Source of the DNA: Selenomonadales bacterium
GTDB lineage: Bacteria; Bacillota; Negativicutes; Sporomusales; UBA7701
Direction of reading: 5' to 3'
Length of the DNA stretch: 64,000 bases
NCBI GenBank assembly: GCA_029975165.1
Contig: JARKPR010000092.1
Coordinates: 1-64,000 of the forward strand
Shown: piece after piece, positions 1 to 8,330 of the stretch
How positions within the stretch are numbered: the first letter of the stretch is position 1
How the letters are laid out: each line of letters starts with the position of its first letter
The notes under the pieces: generated by a model
Database searches by the model: none
Told to the model about the DNA's origin: nothing
Seen by the model: the letters and a program-made list of their open reading frames with translations, nothing else
Program-made: the position numbers and the translations under genes

Positions 1-1
1 G

Positions 2-280
2 GCGGCCGCCGACAAGACGATCGCCGAGCTTACGGCGCTGGGCTTCGATAAGACGCCCATCTGCATGGCTAAGACGCAGTACTCGCTTTCCGACGACGCG
101 GCCAAGACGGGCCGGCCGGCCGGGTTTACGGTGACGGTGCGCGAGGTGAGGGTGTCGGCCGGGGCGGGGTTCCTGGTGGCGATCACCGGCGAGATCATGA
201 CTATGCCCGGCCTGCCGAGGAAGCCGGCCGCCGAGGCGATGGATATCGATAATTCCGGCAGGATCGTCGGCCTGTTTTAG
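2..280 (+). CDS. fhs: Formate-tetrahydrofolate ligase, C-terminal end (5' part outside window)
   Basis: The frame is open from base 2 and ends at the TAG at 278-280, giving the last 92 residues of a protein whose start lies outside the window. The sequence [19 protein letters not shown] followed by [26 protein letters not shown] and a terminal GRIVGLF is the hallmark C-terminus of formyl-THF synthetase. The enzyme makes 10-formyl-THF from formate, THF and ATP in the methyl branch of the Wood-Ljungdahl pathway or one-carbon metabolism. It is cytoplasmic and normally about 555 residues. A predicted formate/oxalate-type carrier follows 43 bases later, so co-expression is possible. Confidence 0.95.
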   Translation, partial: AAADKTIAELTALGFDKTPICMAKTQYSLSDDAAKTGRPAGFTVTVREVRVSAGAGFLVAITGEIMTMPGLPRKPAAEAMDIDNSGRIVGLF

Positions 281-323
281 GCAAGCCACCAGTTTATGAG
301 CTATAAAAGAGGTGCGGTAAATC

Positions 324-1631
324 ATGGCGCCGGAAGCGAAAAACATCCCTAACCGCTGGCTGATAGCCTTTATGGGTACCTTGCTGCAGCTTGCCCTCGG
401 TACCGTTTACGCGTGGAGCTATTTCCAGCAGCCGGTGATGGCCGCTGGCAACTGGACTAATGCCCAGGCCGCCTGGGCATTCAGTCTGGCCATCTTCTTC
501 CTTGGCCTGGCGGCAGCTTGGGGCGGCATCAACCTGCCCCGGTTTGGCCCCCGCAAGCTGGCAATGCTCGGGGGCTTCTTATTCGGGCTCGGCTATTTGA
601 TCGCCGCCTACGCGCTTTATGCGAAAAGTCTGCCGGTACTGTACGCCGGCTACGGAGTTATCGGCGGCCTGGGCCTGGGGCTTGGCTACGTAACCCCGGT
701 GGCGACCGTTGCCAAGTGGTTTCCCGACAAAAAGGGCCTCCTCACCGGCCTGGTCGTCATGGGCTTCGGCTTCGGCGCCCTTATCATGGCTAAAGCCCTT
801 GCCCCCTTCCTGATGTCCATGACCGGCGACGACCTTGTCCAGGTATTTTCTTGCGTCGGCGTCGTAATGCTCATCACCACCCTGGCGGCCGGCTACGCTT
901 TGGTCGACCCGCCGGCCGGTTATCTGCCGGACGGCTACGCGCCGCCCCCGGAGTCCGGCGCGGTTCTTCCCTCCCAAGACGCCGGCACTGTTAAACAATA
1001 TATCTTCTCCGGCAAGTTTCTCATGATGTGGACCGTTTTCTTCTTCAACATCATTGCCGGCATAATGTTTATCAGCTTCCAGTCGCCGCTGCTGCAGGAC
1101 CTTTTAAAGAAGACCATGGACCCGGCAACGCTGGGAGATCCCCGGGTGATCGCCGGCCTTGCCGCCGCCGGCGCAACCCTTATCGCCTTCAGCTCCATCT
1201 TCAACGGCATCGGCCGGTTCTTCTGGGGCGGACTATCCGACAAAATCGGCCGCGTAGAAACCTTCCGCCTTATCCTCGGCAGTCAACTCGTCATTTTCAT
1301 CGCCATGTTGTTTGTCGACAGGCCAATCATATTCGGCATCCTTGTCTGCTATATCCTGATGTGTTACGGTGGCGGCTTTGGCTCCATGCCCTCGTTCGTC
1401 CTCGATGTTTTCGGCCAGAAAATGATGCCTGTCGTCTACGGCGCCGTTCTTACCGCCTGGGGCTGCGCCGGCATCGTCGGGCCGCAGATCGTAGCCTTCT
1501 TGAAGGACAACTTCGCCCAGCAGGCGGCCCAGTATACTTTCGCAGCGGCGGCCGCGCTCCTGTTGTGCGGGCTGATAATCACCTTTGCCCTGGATAATAG
1601 AAGATTCGTTCCCGGCAAACAAAATACCTAA
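324..1631 (+). CDS. OFA-family major facilitator (oxalate/formate antiporter-like)
   Basis: This 435-residue protein has about 12 hydrophobic membrane segments and the usual MFS length. The N-terminus (WLIAFMGTLLQLALGTVYAW, residues about 12-31) and the loop AKWFPDKKGLLTG (about 131-143) are typical of the oxalate/formate antiporter (OFA) branch. A GAGGTG ribosome site sits 10 bases before the ATG. The substrate is not visible in the sequence; OFA members move monocarboxylates or dicarboxylates, sometimes in exchange. The gene lies just after fhs and before an IclR regulator that probably controls it, so formate, oxalate or another small carboxylate is a reasonable guess only. Confidence 0.85.
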   Translation: MAPEAKNIPNRWLIAFMGTLLQLALGTVYAWSYFQQPVMAAGNWTNAQAAWAFSLAIFFLGLAAAWGGINLPRFGPRKLAMLGGFLFGLGYLIAAYALYAKSLPVLYAGYGVIGGLGLGLGYVTPVATVAKWFPDKKGLLTGLVVMGFGFGALIMAKALAPFLMSMTGDDLVQVFSCVGVVMLITTLAAGYALVDPPAGYLPDGYAPPPESGAVLPSQDAGTVKQYIFSGKFLMMWTVFFFNIIAGIMFISFQSPLLQDLLKKTMDPATLGDPRVIAGLAAAGATLIAFSSIFNGIGRFFWGGLSDKIGRVETFRLILGSQLVIFIAMLFVDRPIIFGILVCYILMCYGGGFGSMPSFVLDVFGQKMMPVVYGAVLTAWGCAGIVGPQIVAFLKDNFAQQAAQYTFAAAAALLLCGLIITFALDNRRFVPGKQNT

Positions 1632-1684
1632 GCCGGCTTATTGGCAAAGCCAAAACGCATTGTCGACGTAAAGGCGAGGATAAT

Positions 1685-2443
1685 ATGAACAACACCGTGA
1701 TCCAATCCCTGGTCAGAGCCATAGACATCATCAGATGCTTCGAAGATGCCGAAGAGCTGGGGGTAACGGAGATCAGCAAAAAAACCGCCTTGCATAAAAG
1801 CACGGTTTTCAATATTATCTCCACCCTGGAGCGCCACTCCTATCTGGAAAAAAGCGAAGCCACCGGAAAATACCGGCTGGGGCTCGAACTTTTCCGGATG
1901 GGGACAAAGGTCAAATTCGATTTGCGGCAAATCGTTCAGCCTTATTTGGAAGAGCTTGTCGCCCAATTCAAGGAAACCGTCAACCTAATGACAATGGAGG
2001 GCAATAACGTAATCTACCTGGAAAAGATCGAAAGCCCCCATTCCATGCGCATCAGCACCGCCGTAGGCGGGCGCCTGCCCGTCAACGCCACCGCCGGCGG
2101 CAAGGCCATCCTCTCCGCGCTTCCCGACAACAAATTGCAGGCAATAACCGCCGCGTTGCCGGCAATCCAATTCACCGCAAACACCATCTGCAACAAAGAA
2201 CAGCTGCTGGCAAACATCAAAGGCGTAAGAATAAACGGCTATGCCGAAGACATCGAAGAACTGGAAATCGGGCTGACATGCGTCGCCGCGCCGATATTCG
2301 ACCACGCCGGCACGGCGATAGCCGCCATCAGCATTTCCGGGCCGGCTTCCAGGATGCACGAGGAAATACGCCAAAAAGTGGGTAAATCGTTGGTCGAAAC
2401 CACAACGCAAATTTCCCATAAGCTCGGCTACCACCCCAAATAA
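1685..2443 (+). CDS. IclR-family transcriptional regulator
   Basis: This 252-residue protein has an N-terminal winged helix-turn-helix (about residues 5-65, including TEISKKTALHKSTVFNIIST) and a C-terminal IclR effector domain. The motif GGRLPVNATAGGKAILSALP (about 120-139) and the later ISGPASRM block are characteristic. Members bind small carboxylates or aromatic metabolites and repress or activate neighbouring catabolic or transport genes. It starts 53 bases after the OFA carrier on the same strand, behind AAAGGCGAGGATAAT, so the pair is probably one transcription unit. A strong intrinsic terminator follows the stop. Confidence 0.9.
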   Translation: MNNTVIQSLVRAIDIIRCFEDAEELGVTEISKKTALHKSTVFNIISTLERHSYLEKSEATGKYRLGLELFRMGTKVKFDLRQIVQPYLEELVAQFKETVNLMTMEGNNVIYLEKIESPHSMRISTAVGGRLPVNATAGGKAILSALPDNKLQAITAALPAIQFTANTICNKEQLLANIKGVRINGYAEDIEELEIGLTCVAAPIFDHAGTAIAAISISGPASRMHEEIRQKVGKSLVETTTQISHKLGYHPK

Positions 2444-2474
2444 CCCCACCCTGCATTGCCGCGGTTACGTGCAG

Positions 2475-2517
2475 AAAAAGCCTTATCTTTGCCGGCGGCA
2501 AAGATAAGGCTTTTTTT
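2475..2517 (+). terminator. Intrinsic terminator after the IclR gene
   Basis: A perfect stem of 19 base pairs (2475-2493 with 2497-2515) has a three-base loop and is followed by a run of T. The A-run on the 5' arm means it can also work on the minus strand, ending transcription of the convergent membrane gene at 2586-3773. Confidence 0.92.
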
Positions 2518-2585
2518 ATTACCGCCTGCGGACGGCAGCCATGCTTTTTGCCGCCTTGATGAAAACTATATTCGAGACTCGTAGA

Positions 2586-3773
2586 CTACGCGGCCTTCAG
2601 CTTCTCCAAAACGGCCAGGATGTGCAGCAGATACAGAAGGACGCCGCCGTTGGCGGCCAGGATGACGCCGGTGACCAGCCCGGGAATAAGCCAGGGAACG
2701 AACATGGATGCGCCGAACAGTATCGACAGCAAATTCAAGACCAGTTGGGTAACGAACAGCTTATTCAGGATGGGAGGCACGGCGCCGGCCGGCTGCTGCG
2801 GTTTTCGCAGGCGGGACAGGCAGGTCTTTCCCAGCGCGATGGCCCCGCCCAGGATATTGAGCAGCCCGACGAGCAGCGTGAGCGCGGGAACCAGCACCGC
2901 CGGGACGATGCAAGACACGATGCCCAGCGCCGCAAACAAAAGCCCGCAGCCGATCATCAGCCACGTCCGGCGGAAGGGGCCGAGCGGCGTATTGCCGGCC
3001 GCCAGCATCTGCACCGCGAACATCACCATCAAAAGCCCCAACTGCGCGCCGGCCGCAAAGGGCAGCAGTCCCAGATTCACCGGGATAAGCAGCATTCCCA
3101 GCAGCAGCATGAAAACCCCCATCACCATCAGCATCGCCTGCTCCGGGGAAAGCTCCACATCTCCCGGGCGGGGGTTCGCCGCCTCCGGGTACGCGCGGTA
3201 GATAACCCGGAGAACCCAGGCCAGATACAGGATCGCCGCGCCATAAACCAGAACGACCGTCGCCGCCAGCGGCGCCGTCAGCAGGCTTTGCCGCCAGACG
3301 AGCAGGCCGATCAGCACCGACAGCCCATAGACCGCCGCACAGCCGGCGATCAGCTGCCGGAAAATCCCCCCGTATTTCAGCCAGGCCGGCAGCCTGTCCT
3401 TGGCCAAGCACATCTGCAGCAGCAGCAGAAACCCGCCCGGGCTGAAACACGCGAAAAGCAGCAGGCGGGGCAGCCGGCCGAAAATGTCCGGGATAAAAGA
3501 AATCACGATGCCCGCCGACGCGATCGCCACCCCGGCGGCGAACAGCGGCTTCGAGCGGCGCAGGTCGCCGAACGGCGTCCGTCCCAGCGTGATCGTCTGC
3601 AAGGCGAATATGACCATGAGCAGGCCGTACAAACCGTTTTCATAGTAAGGGAGCGCGCCCGCAGCCACCGGGAAAAGCGCACCGCCGGCAATCAGCATCG
3701 TCATGCCGGCAATCAGCAGTATCACCACCGCAAACGGCAAATCCGCCTCTTTCAGCATCCTATATGCCGCCAC
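2586..3773 (-). CDS. Polytopic membrane protein with an internal duplication, function unknown
   Basis: This 395-residue protein is almost entirely hydrophobic, with about 10-12 membrane segments. It is built from two related halves: GLLMVIFALQTITLGRTPFG followed by RR near residue 50-75 is mirrored by GLLMVMFAVQMLAAGNTPLG plus RR near 240-265, each followed by two more membrane segments. No transporter or enzyme motif is recognised. The gene stands alone on the minus strand between two terminators. The start is uncertain: the ATG six codons downstream (MLKEADLPF) is an alternative. It may be a small-membrane-repeat family of the HdeD/DUF308 kind, but that is a guess. Confidence 0.7.
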   Translation of the reverse strand: MAAYRMLKEADLPFAVVILLIAGMTMLIAGGALFPVAAGALPYYENGLYGLLMVIFALQTITLGRTPFGDLRRSKPLFAAGVAIASAGIVISFIPDIFGRLPRLLLFACFSPGGFLLLLQMCLAKDRLPAWLKYGGIFRQLIAGCAAVYGLSVLIGLLVWRQSLLTAPLAATVVLVYGAAILYLAWVLRVIYRAYPEAANPRPGDVELSPEQAMLMVMGVFMLLLGMLLIPVNLGLLPFAAGAQLGLLMVMFAVQMLAAGNTPLGPFRRTWLMIGCGLLFAALGIVSCIVPAVLVPALTLLVGLLNILGGAIALGKTCLSRLRKPQQPAGAVPPILNKLFVTQLVLNLLSILFGASMFVPWLIPGLVTGVILAANGGVLLYLLHILAVLEKLKAA

Positions 3774-3970
3774 ATCGACAAAACACCTTCTCCGGTTCGA
3801 TACCCATATACCTATGCCTCCGCCGTTCGGCTCGGACGCCGCATACTTCTATGGCAAACTTTTCTTCTCATTGCTATTCTATTTGTACCGACAAATACCT
3901 TCATTTTCCAAAAAGGTCCACCCCCGGCCGACACGACACAACAGCGGCGCGGCCTTCTATCCGCCGGCAA

Positions 3971-4024
3971 AAATGACAAAACGACCAAAGCGGCTGCACC
4001 TTGCCGGTGTCCTCTTTGGTCGTT
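3971..4024 (-). terminator. Intrinsic terminator after the methyltransferase gene
   Basis: An 11-base perfect inverted repeat (AACGACCAAAG at 3980-3990 with its complement at 4014-4024) encloses an inner CACC/GGTG stem. Read on the minus strand it is followed by TTGTC and a T-rich stretch. It ends the operon that runs from the TonB receptor through the methyltransferase. The rest of 3774-4098 holds no gene that I can support; the part next to 3773 must carry the promoter of the membrane protein. Confidence 0.75.
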
Positions 4025-4098
4025 ATCGTATCTGAGTACGCCCCCGGCCGCCGCCAAAGCCGCCGCGTTCGGCAGGCGGCCGGCGTTGCCTCCGCCGA

Positions 4099-4695
4099 TT
4101 ATTCCTTGCGAAATTGCAGGATGTAATATTCCTGGCTGTTTTCGACAAACTCCGCCTGGCAGCCGGCCGCCATCCCCAGGCGGCGCATCTCGCCGTCATC
4201 GGGGAGCTGATCCTGGGACACGAAGCTTTTCAGGCTGTGGTGAAAATGATTGATGTGCTCGCGGCCTTCGCTGTGGGCGACGAAGATCGATCCCGCCGGC
4301 TTGAGAACGCGGGCCATCTCCCGCAGCGCCGCCAGCTTATCGAGGAAGTGGGGAAAAGCGGAATAACAGACCACCCTGTCGAAGGTCCCGTCCTCGAAGG
4401 GCAGCGCCGCCACATCCGCCGTTTGCAGCCTGGCCAGGCCGGCATACTTCTCGCTGGCCCTGGCGATCATCCTGTCCGCGATGTCGACGGCGACCAAGGT
4501 CCCGTCCGGACCGATCCCCTCCCGCAAGAAGGGCAGCAGAACGCCCGTTCCCGTGCCGACATCGAGCACGGCCTGCCCCGGCTGCAGCTGCAGCCGGGCG
4601 GCGATGTGCGCCAATTTTTTTTGATCAGGCTTCGGCATGTTGTCCCACTCCGCCGCCAGATTGTTGAAGAACGTCTTATGATCCACGGCTTCCAC
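4099..4695 (-). CDS. Class I SAM-dependent methyltransferase
   Basis: This 198-residue protein is of the UbiE/Methyltransf_11 type. Motif I is VLDVGTGTGVLLPFL (about residues 44-58), followed by the acidic motif VAVDIADRM and the motif around PFEDGTFDRVVC (about 100-111). The acceptor is unknown. Its ATG lies inside the last 20 bases of the ECF S-component gene, so the two are translationally coupled. Position downstream of a TonB receptor and an S component suggests it modifies the imported cofactor or metallophore, or detoxifies a metal or metalloid, but neither is shown. Confidence 0.85.
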   Translation of the reverse strand: MEAVDHKTFFNNLAAEWDNMPKPDQKKLAHIAARLQLQPGQAVLDVGTGTGVLLPFLREGIGPDGTLVAVDIADRMIARASEKYAGLARLQTADVAALPFEDGTFDRVVCYSAFPHFLDKLAALREMARVLKPAGSIFVAHSEGREHINHFHHSLKSFVSQDQLPDDGEMRRLGMAAGCQAEFVENSQEYYILQFRKE

Positions 4696-5200
4696 CTGCC
4701 TGGTTGTATTTCTCCCATGCCTTCACCAGCACGGGGATGATAAACAATTGGACGACGATTCCCGGGATTCCTTTCACGATGCCGCCGGAAATAAAGGCCC
4801 ACACCGGTATATGGAAGCCAAGGAACAGGGTTCCCAGGTACAGGACTACGCCGGTGCCGATCCTGCCGACAATCATCGCGCCGATCAGCGCGGCGTAAAT
4901 ATTGCGCCCGCCGCGATACAGCATGCCGGCAGCAAGGCCGTAACACGCCAATTCCACGATCATCATCGGCAGCATCGGCGGCGACAGGGGCGGCATGCCG
5001 GTAAACAGGTGGCTCAATATCGGCGTCAACAGCCCCACCAGCAGCCCGTACCTGCCGCCCAGAATGAAGCCGGCCAGCAGAACGGGAATATGCATCGGCA
5101 AAAAGACGACGCCGCCGAATTGCAGCAGATGAAAACCGATGGGCAGGACAACGCCCAGGGCTACAAAAAAGCTCCCGTAAATAACCTTCGCTACCTGCAT
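4676..5200 (-). CDS. ECF transporter S component (substrate-binding membrane subunit)
   Basis: This 174-residue hydrophobic protein has about six membrane segments, the normal size of an energy-coupling-factor S component. The block LPMHIPVLLAGFILGGRYGL (about 35-54) followed by GLLTPILSHLFTGMPP is typical of the family: loop 1, helix 2 and the proline-rich loop before helix 4. A GGAGGGACGC ribosome site precedes the ATG. The substrate is not identifiable; vitamins or transition metals are usual. It lies 30 bases downstream of the TonB receptor stop and overlaps the methyltransferase, so the three form one operon. It may share the EcfA/EcfT encoded at 10.0-12.5 kb. Confidence 0.82.
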   Translation of the reverse strand: MQVAKVIYGSFFVALGVVLPIGFHLLQFGGVVFLPMHIPVLLAGFILGGRYGLLVGLLTPILSHLFTGMPPLSPPMLPMMIVELACYGLAAGMLYRGGRNIYAALIGAMIVGRIGTGVVLYLGTLFLGFHIPVWAFISGGIVKGIPGIVVQLFIIPVLVKAWEKYNQAGGSRGS

Positions 5201-5230
5201 GCGTCCCTCCCTCCCGGCCTGCCGTCCCGG

Positions 5231-7219
5231 TCAGATCTTTTGCTTGAGGCTTACGTAGTAGCAGCGGCCGGGCAGGGGATAGCCGAGCTGCTCGACATAG
5301 CGTTTGGCGAAGATGTTGTCGACGTACAGGCTGACCGACCTCGTATCGTCCAGCTGGCGGGTCAGGGAGAAATTGTGGACGGTGTAGCCGCCCATGTAGC
5401 TGGCCGTACCGGATGTGCCGTCCCTTTGCCGTCCGGCGTAATTGATGCTGTATTGGGCCTGCCACGGCTTGGCGTCATACAGGTAAGCCAGGCCGACCTT
5501 GTGCCGGGGCCGGTAATCGAGGTCGGCGTTGCCCTGGGTGGCGTGTTCGTTGGTGTAGTTGACCAGCAAGCTGTTGCGGGCATCGAACCTGATGTCGTTT
5601 TCCCACTCGATCCCCCATATTTTCGCCTGGTCGATGTTGTAGCAGTAGAAGGGGTAATTATGGGCAAAGTTGATGTAGTCGTCGATCTTCTGGTAGTATA
5701 CCGTCAGCTTGCTGGTATATTTCCCGCTGAAGCGGTGCTGGCCGCCGATTTCGTAGCTGTACCCGGACTCGGGCTTCAACGCGGCGTGAAAACCCGGGTT
5801 GGCCCCGCCTGTGTCATAATTGCGCGCCCACCAGTAGAATTCGGCCATGGACGGGGCGCGCCACAGGCGGTTGACCGACAGGAAGGTGGTGGTGCTGTCG
5901 TTGTTTTTGAACGCGAAATTCAGCTTGGGCGACAGGCTGCTGTATTTTTGGCCGAACGTTCGGTTATCGGCATGCCCGGTATCGTCCCTGCCGCCCAGGA
6001 AGTGGTCGTAGCGCAGGCCGACGTACCCGGTCCAGCGTTTGTCAAGCTGCCACGTCCTGTCCACGTAGGCGCCGAACAAATCGACTTTCTGCGAAGGATA
6101 GATATCGTGCGGGTCCGGCTGGGGCCAATCCTGCCAGCCGTAGCCGTAGCGCAGCCGTTTGTATTCCGCGCCGTAGCCGTACTTGGCGCCGTCGACCGTC
6201 TTGTCGCCGCTGAATTTGATACTGTCCGATTTGTCGGCGATAACGGTGCGGTCCAAGGCCACGGTGCCAGCGGCGTTATAAACGACCTCGCGGCGGCGTT
6301 CGTCGTTCCGCCAGTAGGCCAACGCCCATTGGCCGTCCTTTATCTGCCGGCGGTAGGTAAAGTCGTAGTAGTCGTTAATCTTCTCCCAGTAAGACCCCGG
6401 CTGCAAGGTTACGCCCATCACTCCGGGGGAGAGCGCTTCGCCGGCGCTTGCGGGATACCGCGGGTCGTAGTCGGGCGCTCCCGGAGTGTTGGCGAGGATA
6501 AAGCCCCGTCTGCTCTTGGTATGGTTTACGCCGAATTCCAGATTATCTTTGCCGGTTACGTCGTAGTTCAGCCGCAGGCCGTACTGGTCGGCGTCGTAAA
6601 AATTGTTCCGCAGAAAAGCGTCGGCGCCGGTCTGGTTGGCGGTGATCTGATAATGGAGCTTGGCGGCATTGCCGCTGTATTGGAACATATAATCGTACCG
6701 GCCGTTGCTGCCGCCGAGAATATTGATCTCCCCGCCGTCGGCGCCCTTGCTCCGCGTGACGATGTTGATCGTGCCGCCGAGGGTATTGCCGTCGCTGGCC
6801 AGTTTCCCGCCCTTCACGATCTGGATTTTCTCCACCGTATTCAGGGGGATGGTCGTCCAGTCGATATACTGGCCGCCCATAACGCCGGCGGTGTTTATCG
6901 GGCGGCCGTTCAGCATGACGGTAAAGCGGCGGGCGTCGAAACCGCGCAGCTTGACCGTCCCGTCCTGGTTGTCGCCGGCCACGGCGCGCTGCTGGATATC
7001 GATGCCGGCGGACATCCGCAATATCTCGGGGATGGTGGACGCTTTCCCCGGACTGACGACCTTGACGTTCACGGTGCTGCTGTCCACCGGCAACCGGTAG
7101 GCGTCGGCCTGAATGATTATTTCCTCCAGGGTGAAGCTGGGCGTTACCTCGGCGACAGCCGCCGGGGCATTCGCCAACAAACCTATGAATATGGCAACAG
7201 CCACAAAGTGTTTACGCAT
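5231..7219 (-). CDS. TonB-dependent outer-membrane receptor
   Basis: The chosen start at 7219 gives 662 residues beginning with a signal peptide (MRKHFVAVAIFIGLLANAP, cleavage near AVA). A longer frame to 7420 exists but would run through a terminator hairpin and lacks a signal at its start. A plug domain follows (PEILRMSAGIDIQQRAV, then VKLRGFDARRFTVMLNGRPI and GTINIVTRSK), then a 22-strand-type barrel rich in aromatic residues. Receptors of this kind import metal chelates or cofactors using TonB. The neighbours (CooT-type nickel protein, S component) point to a nickel, cobalt or related chelate, by inference. It sits behind a long leader with two terminator-like hairpins. Confidence 0.93.
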   Translation of the reverse strand: MRKHFVAVAIFIGLLANAPAAVAEVTPSFTLEEIIIQADAYRLPVDSSTVNVKVVSPGKASTIPEILRMSAGIDIQQRAVAGDNQDGTVKLRGFDARRFTVMLNGRPINTAGVMGGQYIDWTTIPLNTVEKIQIVKGGKLASDGNTLGGTINIVTRSKGADGGEINILGGSNGRYDYMFQYSGNAAKLHYQITANQTGADAFLRNNFYDADQYGLRLNYDVTGKDNLEFGVNHTKSRRGFILANTPGAPDYDPRYPASAGEALSPGVMGVTLQPGSYWEKINDYYDFTYRRQIKDGQWALAYWRNDERRREVVYNAAGTVALDRTVIADKSDSIKFSGDKTVDGAKYGYGAEYKRLRYGYGWQDWPQPDPHDIYPSQKVDLFGAYVDRTWQLDKRWTGYVGLRYDHFLGGRDDTGHADNRTFGQKYSSLSPKLNFAFKNNDSTTTFLSVNRLWRAPSMAEFYWWARNYDTGGANPGFHAALKPESGYSYEIGGQHRFSGKYTSKLTVYYQKIDDYINFAHNYPFYCYNIDQAKIWGIEWENDIRFDARNSLLVNYTNEHATQGNADLDYRPRHKVGLAYLYDAKPWQAQYSINYAGRQRDGTSGTASYMGGYTVHNFSLTRQLDDTRSVSLYVDNIFAKRYVEQLGYPLPGRCYYVSLKQKI

Positions 7220-7287
7220 ATCCGGAATTCTCCTTATACTGTTTTTCTCCAGGCAGCGAGAGCGTTTATATCCGGCATCCCCCCCAA

Positions 7288-7340
7288 AACAAAAACCACC
7301 AAGGGCATCGTAAATTCGTTTACGCAGCCCTTCGTGGTTG
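7288..7340 (-). terminator. Long hairpin with U-tract in the TonB-receptor leader
   Basis: On the minus strand the sequence from about 7338 to 7288 folds into a long stem (ACCAC, AAGGGC and CGTAAA pairing with TTTACG, GCCCTT and GTGGT) followed by TTTTTGTTTT. It lies between leader RNA B and the receptor start at 7219. Its 5' side, GGTTCAAATGGCAACCACG, resembles the 3' portion of leader elements A and B, so it may be a third, shortened copy of the element's expression platform. Confidence 0.75.
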
Positions 7341-7410
7341 CCATTTGAACCATATGCGTTTTTCCGCCCGGACGGTTTATCCGTCGTCCGCCCAGCCGCG
7401 TTCAGGCAAC

Positions 7411-7587
7411 AAAAAACCACGCAAGCCTCCCTTGGTGGGAGTCGGCCTTCGCGGCAACCGTCCTGAATGTGCGGTTTTAGACTGCGGGGACAATTTCCAA
7501 GCCTTCTGGCAGGGGCAAACGTCTTGTTCGCCGTTGTAAGCTTTCTCAGCTTTTGGAGATTAATTCGCTTTCAGGGGCAATATTCCT
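7411..7587 (-). ncRNA. Structured leader RNA, copy B (candidate riboswitch, class unknown)
   Basis: The minus-strand leader of the TonB-receptor gene contains a 177-base element that matches copy A (8331-8508) block by block at nearly identical spacing: AGGAATA near the 5' end, CCAGAAGG in the middle (7502-7509), a TCAGGA block (7461-7466), GCGAAGG, and a terminal hairpin ending GCGTGGTTTTTTGTTG. The terminal stem plus U-tract is an intrinsic terminator, as expected of a riboswitch expression platform. It lacks the GCCACTG box of cobalamin riboswitches and I could not place it in another known class. Confidence 0.6.
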
Positions 7588-7643
7588 CCCCCAGAAAGGC
7601 CATTTTTGAAAATATTTATCGCCGCCTCCGCAGCGGACAGGCT

Positions 7644-7838
7644 TTATTTCGGCAACCGCTCCAGAATGATGCGGTGGTCGACAAGCTGCAATTCCTTGAT
7701 CCGCCCCGCCACCGTCTTGCGCTGATCGAAGATGTTCCGCAGAAACACCTCGCCGGCGTTGGCGACAACCTCATCGACGCTTTCCAGCACCAGCACCTCC
7801 CGGCCGTCTTCATACAGATACGCGTTGGCTTCGCACAT
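7644..7838 (-). CDS. CooT-family nickel-binding protein
   Basis: The ATG at 7838 gives a 64-residue protein starting MCEANAYLYEDGREVLVLES, followed by FLRNIFDQRKTVAGRIKEL and VDHRIILE. This is the conserved pattern of the CooT family, small SH3-like proteins whose second-residue cysteine binds Ni(II); in Rhodospirillum CooT serves carbon monoxide dehydrogenase maturation. Cys2 is present. A longer frame to 7934 is rejected because it runs over the DUF3842 gene. The gene starts 2 bases after the DUF3842 stop, so the two are one unit. A nickel role for the whole locus is an inference from this gene. Confidence 0.88.
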   Translation of the reverse strand: MCEANAYLYEDGREVLVLESVDEVVANAGEVFLRNIFDQRKTVAGRIKELQLVDHRIILERLPK

Positions 7839-7840
7839 CC

Positions 7841-8257
7841 CTAATCCCTCCAGCTTTCTTTGATTTGCGCCAGCAAGGCGTCGATCAGATGGGGCAGCGG
7901 CTCGGTGCCGGCACCGATGACCGTTATGCCGCACCGGTTGATCGGCAGGAGCAGCTTCCTCGCCTTGCTGCGGCCAACAGCCTCCGCCATCGCCGGCGTA
8001 AGCTCGCCCAGCATCGAATGGGCGACGACTACGCCGATGGTGCCGACGATGATGTCCATCGCGGCCATATTCTGGACGATCGCGTTTTCGCCGGTAGCGC
8101 CTTCATTGGCTCCGGCCCTGAGCATCGCCGACGTTGCCAGAGCGTTGGTGCCGAAAGCGAAAATCTCCAGATTTTCGCCGAACTCTTTCCGCAGTCTTTC
8201 CGTGACGACCTTGCCGATGCCGCCGCCCTGCCCGTCAACAACAGCCACCTTCAACAA
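7841..8257 (-). CDS. DUF3842 family protein
   Basis: This 138-residue protein starts at a TTG behind a GGGAGTGGG ribosome site. It has an N-terminal dinucleotide-fold-like motif (VAVVDGQGGGIGKVVTERL, residues 4-22) and conserved blocks FGTNALATSAMLRAGAN and a C-terminal LPINRCGITVIGAG. The family is recognised as DUF3842; its function is unknown, although the glycine-rich start suggests nucleotide or cofactor binding. It is followed immediately by the CooT gene and preceded by leader RNA A, which suggests control by a ligand related to the metal or cofactor handled here. Confidence 0.85.
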   Translation of the reverse strand: MLKVAVVDGQGGGIGKVVTERLRKEFGENLEIFAFGTNALATSAMLRAGANEGATGENAIVQNMAAMDIIVGTIGVVVAHSMLGELTPAMAEAVGRSKARKLLLPINRCGITVIGAGTEPLPHLIDALLAQIKESWRD

Positions 8258-8330
8258 TACCCACTCCCACCCTCGTCTTCTACCCCGCCCTCACAGGCTT
8301 CAGCCGCTGCGAAGCCCGGAAAAACCCAAC

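Noticed and set aside
2541-4253. 570-codon open frame on the plus strand
   Set aside because: It lies antisense to the duplicated membrane protein and is rich in Arg, Gln and His, typical of a GC-rich shadow; it also crosses a terminator.
4748-7348. 866-codon open frame on the plus strand
   Set aside because: It is antisense to the ECF S component and the TonB receptor, both with clear domains, and has no domain of its own.
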